Source: Longitalea luteola (GTDB lineage Bacteria > Bacteroidota > Bacteroidia > Chitinophagales > Chitinophagaceae). From it: 64,000 nucleotides of DNA. The notes under the pieces are model-generated. The model was given only the letters and a program-made list of their open reading frames with translations. It searched no databases and was not told the origin of the DNA. The position numbers and the translations under genes are program-made. Shown here in pieces: positions 26,813 through 35,926 of the stretch; position 1 is the stretch's first letter, and every line of letters begins with the position of its first letter. The stretch lies in the NCBI RefSeq assembly GCF_017356035.1, contig NZ_JAFIQX010000013.1:184463-248462 (forward strand), in the 5' to 3' direction.

Positions 26813-29800
26813 ATGATCGCTAATACATTTATAAAACGACCGGTAACCGCTATCGTGATTTCGATTGTGATTGTAATGACAGGTTTACTGGCAATGTCTG
26901 ATTTACCCGTAGCCCAATATCCTAATATCACACCTCCTGTTGTTCAGGTTACGGGCGCTTTTACCGGCGCCGATGCCCAAACGGTTGAACAAACGACAAC
27001 GACTGCAGTTGAAACCCAGATCAATGGTACGCCAGGCATGGCTTTTCTGCAAAGCAACAGCACCAGCGATGGCCGTACCACAATGAACGTAACTTTTGAA
27101 GTAGGCACCAATGTTGACATTGCCGCACTGGATGTGCAAAACAGGGTAAGCGTTGCCTCGCCATCATTACCCGATGATGTTAAACGCCTTGGCCTTACCG
27201 TTCGTAAGCGTAACCCCAGTATTTTGATGCTGGTGGCCATCTTCTCACCCAATGGTACACACGGCGTTCCCTTCCTCGACAACTTTACGAATATATATGT
27301 AAAAGATGCCCTGCTACGTGTAAAGGGCGTAGGGGACGTTTTCTCGCGGGCAGATGATTTCAGCATGCGTGTTTGGCTGCAGGCCGATAAACTGGCGCAA
27401 TTAGGCATTACATCCAATGAAGTAGTTGCAGCATTGCAGGAGCAGAACCTGCAGGTGGCAGCCGGTTCTGTAGGCGCTCCGCCGCAGCGTTCGGTGCAGG
27501 CTTTCGAATACACGGTGTTTACCAACAGCCGCCTCAATACAGCAGACCAATTCAAAAATATTATTGTACGCACCAACCCCCAGAATGGTTCTGTCGTTTA
27601 CCTGAAAGATGTTGCCCGCGTAGAGCTGGGTAAATTCAACTACTCCAATAATTCTTTCGTCGATGGTAAACGCGCTTCCTACCTGCTTATTTACCAGGCG
27701 CCCGGCAGTAACGCCATGCAAACAGCCCAGGGCGTGTACGATGTAATGAGCCGTTTAAAAAAATCTTTTCCCGCCGACGTCGACTATATTGTTCCTTTTG
27801 AAGCAGTGTCTGTGGTGAAGGTGTCTATTCACGAAGTGGTAGAAACCCTGCTCGAAGCATTAGCGCTGGTTGTGCTGGTGGTGTTCCTGTTCTTGCAGAA
27901 CTGGCGCGCCACATTGATCCCGGTGCTCGCCATCCCGGTAAGTATCATCGGCACCTTTGTTTTTTTTATACCGCTCGGATTTACGATCAATACCCTTACG
28001 CTGTTTGGTTTTGTGCTGGCCATAGGTATTGTGGTGGATGATGCTATTGTGGTGGTGGAGGCCGTACAGCATTATATGGATGAGCAAAAAATGTCGGCCA
28101 AAGATGCTACCATACACGCTATGGCAGATATCTCGGGGCCTGTTATAGCCATTGCCCTGATCCTTGCCTCGGTGTTTATTCCGGTGGGCTTTATTCCTGG
28201 TATTGTAGGGCGGTTATACCAGCAATTTGCCATTACCATTGCCATTTCCGTATTGATATCGGCCTTTGTGGCGTTGTCGCTCACCCCGGCATTATGTACG
28301 CTGTTGCTGAAGCCGAGCCATATCAATAAAGAATCAAAAGGCATTAACCGGTTCTTCTTTGTATTCAATGAATGGTTTGCCCGTACAACCGCCAGCTATA
28401 GCCGCGGGGTAAAAAGATTTATCGGCGGCGCACGGTATGCCGTCATTCTGCTCGTGTGTATCCTGGTAGGCACGTTTTTGTTATTTAAAACGAAGCCTAC
28501 TGGTTTTATTCCAACAGAAGACGAAGGCCGTATATTCATTACCTACGAGCTGCCGGAAGCATCTTCTACCACCCGCAGTATAGAAGTATTGACCACCATT
28601 CAAAATACATTGAAGACGATACCCGCTGTGGCGCACTATGCCGCATTGGGCGGATTGAACGTGGTTACCTTTTCAACCAAATCGAATGCAGGCACTGTAT
28701 TCACGCAGTTGAAACCATGGGATGAAAGAACAGACAAAAGCATGCAGATCAATGGCGTAATTGCTGAAGTGCAAAAGAAATTATCGGCGATAAAAGATGC
28801 GAATATTGTGGTTATACCACCGCCACCGATCCCGGGATTAGGACAAACCGCCGGTTTTACATTTGAACTGCAGCAGCGCGAAAGCACGGATGACCTGAAG
28901 ACCTTTGAAAAAGTTGTACAGAATTTTGTAGCAGAAGCCAATAAACGGCCTGAGATCAACCGCGCATTTTCATTTTTCACTGCCCGAACACCCGGTTACC
29001 AGGTAAATGTAAACCGCGAACAATGTAAAAAGCTGGGCGTTTCCATAGCCGATGTGTTCAATACCCTCCAAACCTATCTGGGCAGCCGGTATGTGAACGA
29101 CTTTAATATTTATGGAAGGAATTTCAGGGTTGTAGCCCAGGCAGACACAACTTTCCGGGGCGATATAAGCGAACTGCAGAGATATTATGTACGTAACAGT
29201 GCCGGGAATATGATACCGCTAAGTGCTGTAACCACCTACACGGTTACGGAAAGCGCCCCGCTGATCCAGCACTATAACCTGTTCAGATCGGCTGAAATAA
29301 ACGGGGGTTCCAAAGAAGGCTATAGCAGCGGTGAGGCCCTTAATGCATTACGCGAGGTGGCTGATAAAGTGCTGCCCACAGGATATGGGTACGAATTTTC
29401 AGGGTTAAGCCGCGAGGAAATTAATGCCGGTTCAAAAACAGTGTACATCTTCGCATTATCGGTGGCATTTGTATTCCTGTTCCTGGCAGCGTTATATGAA
29501 AGCTGGTCGGTACCGTTCTCGGTATTGCTGGCTGTGCCTATTGGCGCTTTTGGCGCCATACTTACCCTCACTTTTTTGCCATCACTGTCGAATAACGTAT
29601 ACGCGCAGATAGGGTTAATTACTCTGATCGGGCTGGCAGCGAAAAATGCGATCCTCATAGTGGAGTTTGCCAAAGAAAGGGTCGATCGCGGCGAGGAACT
29701 CATTGCGTCTACCCTGGAAGCGGTAAAACTGCGTTTACGGCCGATACTTATGACTTCGCTGGCATTTATACTGGGTGTGCTGCCGCTCGCCTTCGCCAGT

Positions 29801-29977
29801 GGTGCAGGCGCGAATGCGCGTAAAACGATCGGTTGGACCGTTTTTGGCGGCATGTTATCGGCTACGGTATTATCGATCTTTATCGTACCGGTGTTGTTTG
29901 TGATCATTACCCGGATCTCATATGGTAAACAAAAATTGGGCGCTTTGAGAAAGAAGAGTGCCAAATTAGCTGAATAG
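26813..29977 (+). CDS. Hydrophobe/amphiphile efflux RND permease (AcrB-like)
   Basis: 1054-residue inner-membrane proton-driven multidrug exporter of the HAE1 family. Twelve TM segments with two large periplasmic loops. It opens MIANTFIKRPVTAIVISIVI and has TM4 with the paired proton-relay aspartates (GIVVDDAIVVVEAV), and TM10 with LIGLAAKNAILIVEFAKE. Complete and in frame, unlike the other RND gene in this window. Substrates are likely lipophilic compounds; specificity cannot be read from sequence. The GrpB gene begins 3 bp after its stop. Confidence 0.95.
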   Translation: MIANTFIKRPVTAIVISIVIVMTGLLAMSDLPVAQYPNITPPVVQVTGAFTGADAQTVEQTTTTAVETQINGTPGMAFLQSNSTSDGRTTMNVTFEVGTNVDIAALDVQNRVSVASPSLPDDVKRLGLTVRKRNPSILMLVAIFSPNGTHGVPFLDNFTNIYVKDALLRVKGVGDVFSRADDFSMRVWLQADKLAQLGITSNEVVAALQEQNLQVAAGSVGAPPQRSVQAFEYTVFTNSRLNTADQFKNIIVRTNPQNGSVVYLKDVARVELGKFNYSNNSFVDGKRASYLLIYQAPGSNAMQTAQGVYDVMSRLKKSFPADVDYIVPFEAVSVVKVSIHEVVETLLEALALVVLVVFLFLQNWRATLIPVLAIPVSIIGTFVFFIPLGFTINTLTLFGFVLAIGIVVDDAIVVVEAVQHYMDEQKMSAKDATIHAMADISGPVIAIALILASVFIPVGFIPGIVGRLYQQFAITIAISVLISAFVALSLTPALCTLLLKPSHINKESKGINRFFFVFNEWFARTTASYSRGVKRFIGGARYAVILLVCILVGTFLLFKTKPTGFIPTEDEGRIFITYELPEASSTTRSIEVLTTIQNTLKTIPAVAHYAALGGLNVVTFSTKSNAGTVFTQLKPWDERTDKSMQINGVIAEVQKKLSAIKDANIVVIPPPPIPGLGQTAGFTFELQQRESTDDLKTFEKVVQNFVAEANKRPEINRAFSFFTARTPGYQVNVNREQCKKLGVSIADVFNTLQTYLGSRYVNDFNIYGRNFRVVAQADTTFRGDISELQRYYVRNSAGNMIPLSAVTTYTVTESAPLIQHYNLFRSAEINGGSKEGYSSGEALNALREVADKVLPTGYGYEFSGLSREEINAGSKTVYIFALSVAFVFLFLAALYESWSVPFSVLLAVPIGAFGAILTLTFLPSLSNNVYAQIGLITLIGLAAKNAILIVEFAKERVDRGEELIASTLEAVKLRLRPILMTSLAFILGVLPLAFASGAGANARKTIGWTVFGGMLSATVLSIFIVPVLFVIITRISYGKQKLGALRKKSAKLAE

Positions 29978-29980
29978 ACT

Positions 29981-30556
29981 ATGAAGTATAAGTTATCACC
30001 CGAACAGGCAGGCATAACACCACACCAGGTAGAAATTGAATCGTACAACCCTGATTGGCAGCTGATGGCGGGGGAAATTTCAGCCAGGCTGGCGAATGTA
30101 TTAGGCGAAAATCTAACCTGCGTTGAGCATATTGGCTCTACAGCTGTACCTGGTCTGGCTGCCAAACCTGTTATCGACCTGATACCTGTAGTTAACAGCC
30201 TGACGCAACTGGATGAACAAAAACAACTGGTTGAAGAACTGGGTTATAAATGGCATGGTGAGTTTGGAATAGCCGGCCGGCGATTTTGTACATATACCAA
30301 CGGCGCAGGCAAACGTTTGATCCATCTTCATTTCTTTGAGAAAGGATTCGGGGCCATTACACGTCACCTGGCTTTCAGGGATTACCTGAGAGCGCATCCG
30401 GCCGTTGCCAGGCAATATGAAGCGGAAAAAAGGCGGGCTGCGCAGTTGCATGCAAACGATTCGCTTGCTTACAACGATGAAAAAGCTGCCTGGGTGAAAC
30501 ACTATGAAAAAGAAGCGTTGAACTGGTATCACCTGCACACGTTGCAGAAAGAGTGA
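29981..30556 (+). CDS. GrpB family protein
   Basis: 191-residue member of the GrpB/UPF0157 family, with a nucleotidyltransferase-like fold. Diagnostic run EHIGSTAVPGLAAKPVIDLI (about 48-67), then LHFFEKG and RDYLRAHPAVARQYEAEKR. Function unclear; some members are fused to CoaE. Starts 3 bp after the pump gene, so probably read from the same mRNA, but no functional link to efflux is evident. Confidence 0.88.
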   Translation: MKYKLSPEQAGITPHQVEIESYNPDWQLMAGEISARLANVLGENLTCVEHIGSTAVPGLAAKPVIDLIPVVNSLTQLDEQKQLVEELGYKWHGEFGIAGRRFCTYTNGAGKRLIHLHFFEKGFGAITRHLAFRDYLRAHPAVARQYEAEKRRAAQLHANDSLAYNDEKAAWVKHYEKEALNWYHLHTLQKE

Positions 30557-30592
30557 GGTGAACATGTGATCTGCGGAAATGAATTGAGATAA

Positions 30593-30676
30593 CGCATGTT
30601 CCTAAACGATACAATTATAGTTGACGGTATAATGGTCGAGATAGATCAATCAAGAGGTTAGTTATAGGAACATACG
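30593..30676. repeat. Inverted-repeat-bounded 84-bp element
   Basis: ATGTTCCTA (30596-30604) and TAGGAACAT (30665-30673) are perfect inverted 9-mers, extended to 12 bp with one mismatch (CG outside). The 60 bp between them is AT-rich with no coding signal. It may be a MITE-like relic or a structured RNA end. Confidence 0.45.
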
Positions 30677-30734
30677 AATAAACCTGTAAGTAAAAAAGGT
30701 GAAAAACACCTGATGTTAATACGATTTTGTTTGT

Positions 30735-30767
30735 AAAGGCTGGCTCAATCTTTTAAGCCGGCCTTTT
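30735..30767 (+). terminator. Intrinsic terminator upstream of the NmrA-like gene
   Basis: AAAGGCTGGCT/AGCCGGCCTTT stem (30735-30745, 30756-30766; one G-U pair), 10-nt loop, T-rich end. It closes the efflux-GrpB unit. Confidence 0.75.
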
Positions 30768-30824
30768 ATGTATAATTTTTCAAGAGTTGGCGTTTTCTGG
30801 TTATATTTAAATAAAAGCAATATT

Positions 30825-31772
30825 ATGCCGTCAACTAAAATACTTACTGTGTTTGGCGCTACCGGTGCACAGGGCGGAGGACTTGCCCGTGCTATTTTAC
30901 AGGACCAAGACAGTGCCTTTAGCGTTAGGGCTGTGACCCGCAATCCCGATTCTGATAAAGCAAAGGAATTAGCGGAACTCGGGGCTGAGGTGGTAACCGC
31001 AGATATTGATGATCAACAGGCTGTTGAGAATGCACTGCAGGGTGCTTATGGCGCTTTTTTCGTTACTTTTTTCTGGGCCCATTATTCAGCAGAAAAAGAG
31101 AAAGCTGAAGCCGCCATATTTGCTGAAGCGGCGAGAAAAGCCGATCTGAAACATGTTATCTGGTCTACCCTGGAAGATACACGTACATACATTCCACTTA
31201 CTGACGAACGAATGCCTACACTCCAGGATAAATATAAAGTTCCTCATTTTGATGGTAAAGGCGAATCGGATAAACTTTTTATTGATGCTGGAATTCCAAC
31301 TACATTTATGCTCGCCTCTTTTTACTGGGACAATTTTATTCACTTCGGGTCAGGACCAAAACGAGGCGAGGATGGCGTGCTGGCGCTCACCATGCCGATT
31401 GGCGATTCCAGGATGGCGGGAATTGCAGCCGAAGATGTTGGCAAATGTGCCTATGGCATTTTCACAAAAGGCACTGGAATGGTAGGGCAAAGAATTGGCA
31501 TAGCAGGCGAACAATTAACCGGTGAAGAAATGGCCGCTGCAATGAGCAAGGCATTGGGCGAGCGGGTAGTTTACAATAAGGTGCCAGCCGACGTGTACCG
31601 GGGCTTTGGATTTCCCGGTGCTGATGAACTTGGAAATATGTTCCAGTTTTATGACGAGTTTGCAAAGGAACTAAACAAAACCAGGGATGTTAATTTCTCC
31701 AGGGAACTTAACCCGGAGCTGCTCAGCTTTGAGCAATGGCTCAATAAATATGCACGTCAAATTCCCATATAG
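30825..31772 (+). CDS. NmrA/HSCARG-like NAD(P)-binding protein
   Basis: 315-residue atypical short-chain dehydrogenase. The Rossmann motif VFGATGAQGGGLARAIL (about residues 8-24) binds NAD(P); then ADIDDQQAVENALQGAYGAF, as in NmrA and HSCARG redox-sensor proteins, which often lack catalytic Tyr and sense NADPH/NADP. The ATG at 30825 gives the usual N-terminus (MPSTKILTVFGATG); an open extension to 30768 overlaps the terminator. Stands alone. Confidence 0.88.
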   Translation: MPSTKILTVFGATGAQGGGLARAILQDQDSAFSVRAVTRNPDSDKAKELAELGAEVVTADIDDQQAVENALQGAYGAFFVTFFWAHYSAEKEKAEAAIFAEAARKADLKHVIWSTLEDTRTYIPLTDERMPTLQDKYKVPHFDGKGESDKLFIDAGIPTTFMLASFYWDNFIHFGSGPKRGEDGVLALTMPIGDSRMAGIAAEDVGKCAYGIFTKGTGMVGQRIGIAGEQLTGEEMAAAMSKALGERVVYNKVPADVYRGFGFPGADELGNMFQFYDEFAKELNKTRDVNFSRELNPELLSFEQWLNKYARQIPI

Positions 31773-31966
31773 ATAAAACACACAAAACAGACTTTCATAA
31801 CATCACCGGCAGCTGATGTTGCGCATGAGCATTCACTTAACCGGATCACTTGCTTTCATTCCCATACGAACGCCCGCTCAATGACTGACATTTATATTGA
31901 ACAGCGATGAAAACATACGCCCGGGCATGGCATATGTTTAGCATATGAACCATATAATCGTCTGTT

Positions 31967-34117
31967 ATGAAAAAGCGTGTTTTCCTCTTGATTCTTTCCA
32001 TTGTACTGCCTGTTAGTCTCGTATTTAGCCAATCCATTGAAAACATAGCGCCCGGCATCTGGAAGATCGTTTTCGGAGCTCCGGAAAAATACCTGCCCAC
32101 CGATTTTAAAGAACCACCGTTATCAGAACCATTGAAAACACTAGGGCATGTTGACAGGCCACCATTCGATCTAAAAACGATTCAATTCCGTAAAGCGGCA
32201 GGTGGTATAATAGCGCAGTTGCCTGTTGATACAGCAGAAAGGTTTTATGGCTTCGGTTTACAAACGAATGCCTTTGAACAAAGAGGAATGCGAAGAGAGA
32301 TCCGGATCAGCAGCTGGGTCTCGGGTAACCTTGGTTTTGGTCACGCGTCCATGCCATTTTATATTTCATCCAGGGGATATGGCGTTTTGGTGAATACCGC
32401 GCGGAATACTGTATTTTATATGGCATCAAAGGGAAAACTGGATACAGCAAGGTTTGAACGCGCAAACAACGATAGTCAGAAAATTGCACTTACAACGGTA
32501 GATCTATACGGGAAGCAACATACGCCATCCAATGAAGTTAGTATTGTCGTCAATGGCACCGAAGGCATGGTGCTCTATGTCTTTGGCGGACCCTCCATGC
32601 GCGAGGTGGTGCAGCGATATAATCTGTTTTCAGGCGGCGGGGCTATGCCGCCCTTATGGGGACTGGGTTTTAAGTACCGCACCAAAGCTACCTTTACTGA
32701 TAAGCAGGTTGCCGCAATAGCCAATTACTTCAGGGACAATAAAATTCCCTGCGATATGATTGGGTTGGAACCCGGCTGGCAAACGCATTCCTATTCCTGT
32801 TCTTTTGCCTGGAATAAAAAGAATTTCCCCGATCCCGATGCTTTTATCAGCAGCATCAATGCAAAGCAGTTTAAATTAAATCTGTGGGAACATGCTTATA
32901 CCCATCCGTCTTCACCTTTATTTGACAGCATTGTAAAATATTCATGTGATTATACGGTTTGGACGGGCGCCGTGCCTGATTTTATAACAGCCGGTGCGCA
33001 AAATCTCTTCGGCAATTACCATGAAACAACGTTTGTTAAAAAGGGTATAACCGCATTCAAGCTCGACGAATCGGATGCAGCTGATTACCTGGTAGCCGAT
33101 CTCGAATGGAGCTTTCCTGATATTGCGCGTTTTCCGTCGGGCATAGACGGTATACAAATGCGGCAATTATTTGGCACCTTGTACAATAAGACAATGATCG
33201 ATCTGTACAGGAAGAACAATAAACGCACCTGGTTCGATGTAAGATCGTCGTATTTGTTTGCAGCGCCGTCTCCGGCGGTATTGTATTCTGACATGTACAG
33301 TCACGCAGACTTTGTACGTATGACTGTTAATTCAGGATTTGCCGGTGTGAACTGGTCGCCTGAACTACGGGAAACAAATAATGAAGCAGATCTTATCAGG
33401 CGGTTGCAAACGATTACTTTATCAGCACAAATGGTCGTAAACGGCTGGTATCTCGATCTGCCACCCTGGTTGCAATATGAGGTGAACAAAAATGCGCGAC
33501 AAGAGTTGTTGCCCAACCATAAACAATTGGAAGAAAAAGCAAGAAAGCTGATCAATCTGCGCATGAGCCTGCTGCCTTACTTATATTCGGCATTTGCCCG
33601 CTATTATTTTGAAGGCATTCCACCTGTACGTGCGTTGGTATTGGATTATGCCGACGATGTGAACGTAATGAAGATCGATGACCAATATATGCTGGGTGAA
33701 AGTATATTATGCGCGCCGTTTATAGACAGTGCATCTACCCGCACTGTTTATTTCCCAAAAGGCACATGGTACGACTTCAATACCAATAAAAAATATGAAG
33801 GCGGCAGATCCTATAAGATTACGATGTCGATCGACGAAATTCCTATGTTCATAAAAGATAATACCATTCTGCCGCTGGCTAACCCCGAACAGTTTATTAC
33901 ATCCGAAACGGTGCTGCAGGTTACGTGTCACATTTACGGTAAACCAGTGCAGCCATTGCAACTGTTTGAAGACAATAGTTTCAATTACGATTATACCAAA
34001 GGCATTTATAACCGGTTACAGCTTTCATGGGATGGCCGGAAGGGTTCGGTTACCCGGAAAGGGAATTACAAAGGACGGTTGTATAACATCAATAAATGGC
34101 AGGTAGTGGCATCATAG
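31967..34117 (+). CDS. Secreted GH31 alpha-glycosidase
   Basis: 716-residue glycoside hydrolase family 31 enzyme. Signal peptide MKKRVFLLILSIVLPVSLVFSQ. N-terminal beta-sandwich (about 25-225; RFYGFGLQTNAFEQRG), then the (beta/alpha)8 barrel from PPLWGLGFKYR. The nucleophile is probably Asp367 in FKLDESD and the acid/base Asp442 in YSDMYSH, with the preceding Arg in VRSSY. The loops differ from the WIDMNE and KTDFGE types of classical alpha-glucosidases and xylosidases, so this is a divergent branch with an unassigned sugar. C-terminal beta domains follow (PKGTWYDFNTNKKYEGG). Upstream of a YVTN propeller and SusC/SusD genes. Confidence 0.88.
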   Translation: MKKRVFLLILSIVLPVSLVFSQSIENIAPGIWKIVFGAPEKYLPTDFKEPPLSEPLKTLGHVDRPPFDLKTIQFRKAAGGIIAQLPVDTAERFYGFGLQTNAFEQRGMRREIRISSWVSGNLGFGHASMPFYISSRGYGVLVNTARNTVFYMASKGKLDTARFERANNDSQKIALTTVDLYGKQHTPSNEVSIVVNGTEGMVLYVFGGPSMREVVQRYNLFSGGGAMPPLWGLGFKYRTKATFTDKQVAAIANYFRDNKIPCDMIGLEPGWQTHSYSCSFAWNKKNFPDPDAFISSINAKQFKLNLWEHAYTHPSSPLFDSIVKYSCDYTVWTGAVPDFITAGAQNLFGNYHETTFVKKGITAFKLDESDAADYLVADLEWSFPDIARFPSGIDGIQMRQLFGTLYNKTMIDLYRKNNKRTWFDVRSSYLFAAPSPAVLYSDMYSHADFVRMTVNSGFAGVNWSPELRETNNEADLIRRLQTITLSAQMVVNGWYLDLPPWLQYEVNKNARQELLPNHKQLEEKARKLINLRMSLLPYLYSAFARYYFEGIPPVRALVLDYADDVNVMKIDDQYMLGESILCAPFIDSASTRTVYFPKGTWYDFNTNKKYEGGRSYKITMSIDEIPMFIKDNTILPLANPEQFITSETVLQVTCHIYGKPVQPLQLFEDNSFNYDYTKGIYNRLQLSWDGRKGSVTRKGNYKGRLYNINKWQVVAS

Positions 34118-34140
34118 TACAGTTAATGGTCAGCGATCCA

Positions 34141-35391
34141 CTATAATTTCTTTTCAAACGAAAATATATTGATCGTTCCGTTATTATAACTGCAAACCCA
34201 GGCCTCCAGTTTATTATCGTCTTCAAAGATATCTACCCCTACAGGGTGACCTTTACAGGGCAGAGAAGCTACCCGGGTGAAGCTGTTCTCATTGAGCTTG
34301 AAAACCTCTACTTTGTCGCTGCTATAGCAGGTTACAAATAAGAACTTATAATTTTTGGAAAGCGCAATAGTGCGCGGTTGGGCCGGGGTAGGGGCTGTAA
34401 ATAATGTTTTGCGGGCGATAGGATCTATACAGGCGATGCGAGCCAGCTTGTTGTATGATACCAGTAGCCGGCCATTGTCGGTTAATACGATATGCCGGGG
34501 GTTTGATGCAACAGGGATATCGGTTTCCCTGGCCCAGGTATCATTATTTATGACAGTAATGGCTGCGCCACCCATTATGGCTACATACGATTTTTTCCGT
34601 TGGTCATCAACTGCTATGCCTCTTGGTATGGCAGAGACCCGAACGGTGCTTACTGTTTTCGCATATGGAAAAGCGGCAGTGTCAGTATCTAACACGCTCA
34701 CACTGTGAGAATGCCAGTTGCTTACCAGTAAATGTTTACTATCTGCCGTACGGGCAATAATTTTTGGGGTAAGACCTGTACCAATGACCGGTACCTGAAT
34801 TGAATCTTTGATGGCAGAACCAGCATGTTCTATATAGATCTTCTTGCGTTTTACACTAGTGTTGGATGTATCTGCCTTATAACCAATAACCTGTTCCGTA
34901 GGTATAGGTACAATGCTGGCCGCATTATGCAATGAGACCCAAAGTAATTTGTCGTCATGACTCAGGCAGGCTTCTACCGGCTTTTCTTCATAGCTTGCCA
35001 TCGGTTTATTGGTCTCATAATCCCAGCCGGTTCCTTCCGTTGGTTTAAATTTAAATTCGCGTTGCAGCTGTCTGTTCGCCTGGTTAAATTCATAGATGCT
35101 CATGCCTTCCAGGTTCATGGCGTATAGTTTTTGACCGGTCTTGTTAAATAGAACCGATTTTGTGCCGGGTGCCGCTTTTATGTGTTCTGTTTTCTGGAAG
35201 ACCAGCCTTGTATAGGGCTTTAATGAGGGAAGCATCACCGTATCATCATTCGTACCGATTGATATATTGGTCTTGTTTGCAATACTGCTGCCGGTTGAAG
35301 GAGCATCGGCTAACTGGGTATCATGGAACGGTTGGAATGCACTACTTATTATACAAAGGAATAGGGATGCGCTAATTGAATACGCTTTCAT
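34141..35391 (-). CDS. Secreted YncE/YVTN-type beta-propeller protein
   Basis: 416-residue secreted propeller. Signal peptide MKAYSISASLFLCIISSAFQ. Blade repeats with KTISLSKNYKFLFVTCYSSD-type signatures, e.g. IALSKNYKFLFVTCYSSDKV, RHIVLTDNGRLLVSYNKLAR, GVDIFEDDNKLEAWVCSYNN. Resembles YVTN/cytochrome-D1-like surface proteins of unknown role, perhaps ligand binding. Convergent with the GH31 gene (23 bp gap). Confidence 0.8.
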   Translation of the reverse strand: MKAYSISASLFLCIISSAFQPFHDTQLADAPSTGSSIANKTNISIGTNDDTVMLPSLKPYTRLVFQKTEHIKAAPGTKSVLFNKTGQKLYAMNLEGMSIYEFNQANRQLQREFKFKPTEGTGWDYETNKPMASYEEKPVEACLSHDDKLLWVSLHNAASIVPIPTEQVIGYKADTSNTSVKRKKIYIEHAGSAIKDSIQVPVIGTGLTPKIIARTADSKHLLVSNWHSHSVSVLDTDTAAFPYAKTVSTVRVSAIPRGIAVDDQRKKSYVAIMGGAAITVINNDTWARETDIPVASNPRHIVLTDNGRLLVSYNKLARIACIDPIARKTLFTAPTPAQPRTIALSKNYKFLFVTCYSSDKVEVFKLNENSFTRVASLPCKGHPVGVDIFEDDNKLEAWVCSYNNGTINIFSFEKKL

Positions 35392-35926
35392 TTGACGGAT
35401 TTTTCACCCAGGCGAAATGCGTCCATTCGCTGGTAGGGCTGGGTGCGGTTATAGGGGTATAAAAAAAGACAGAGCGGAAATACTTCCACTATGTCCTCTC
35501 TGATGACTGCAAGATACACATTTTTTTTATGGATTAAAATGACTTTTCGTTTTTGTACCAGGCGCGACGCCAGGCAAAAAATTGATCAATTAGATAAAAA
35601 AGGTATCGATAAGATGTAACACCGCATCAAAGTTCTTTTCCAGCACTTCGTGCACGCCACGCCATTCAGGATATATTTGTGCGCGGCGTCCCAAACCGTT
35701 ATTAAACCCTACTAAAATAGTAGAATAAATTTGACAGTAATATTACAACGCCTATCTTTGCCATGTTTACTCCTGTATGACGGATGGCGCTGTAAGCTGC
35801 CCGGCTAAGTTGTTACTGTTATTTCCCGCAATGAATGTTTGATGAATGCTTCCTTCGTCGGAGACAATGAGTTGTTTCTTCGATGCGTATAAATATTGTC
35901 TTTACGACTAACCTATAACTATATAA
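35392..35926. other. 535-bp intergenic region with regulatory signals
   Basis: No protein-coding sequence that I can support. It holds the upstream region of the YVTN propeller, a hairpin at 35550-35580 (TTTTTG/CAAAAA outer and GGCG/CGCC inner stems) and the SusC promoter at 35730-35760, followed by a 160-nt leader. Confidence 0.6.
35730..35760 (+). promoter_or_regulatory. Consensus Bacteroidetes promoter of the SusC/SusD operon
   Basis: TTTG (35730-35733), exactly 19 nt, TATCTTTG (35753-35760): full match to TTTG-N19-TAnnTTTG. Transcription would begin near 35767, leaving a leader of about 160 nt before the start codon. Confidence 0.7.
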
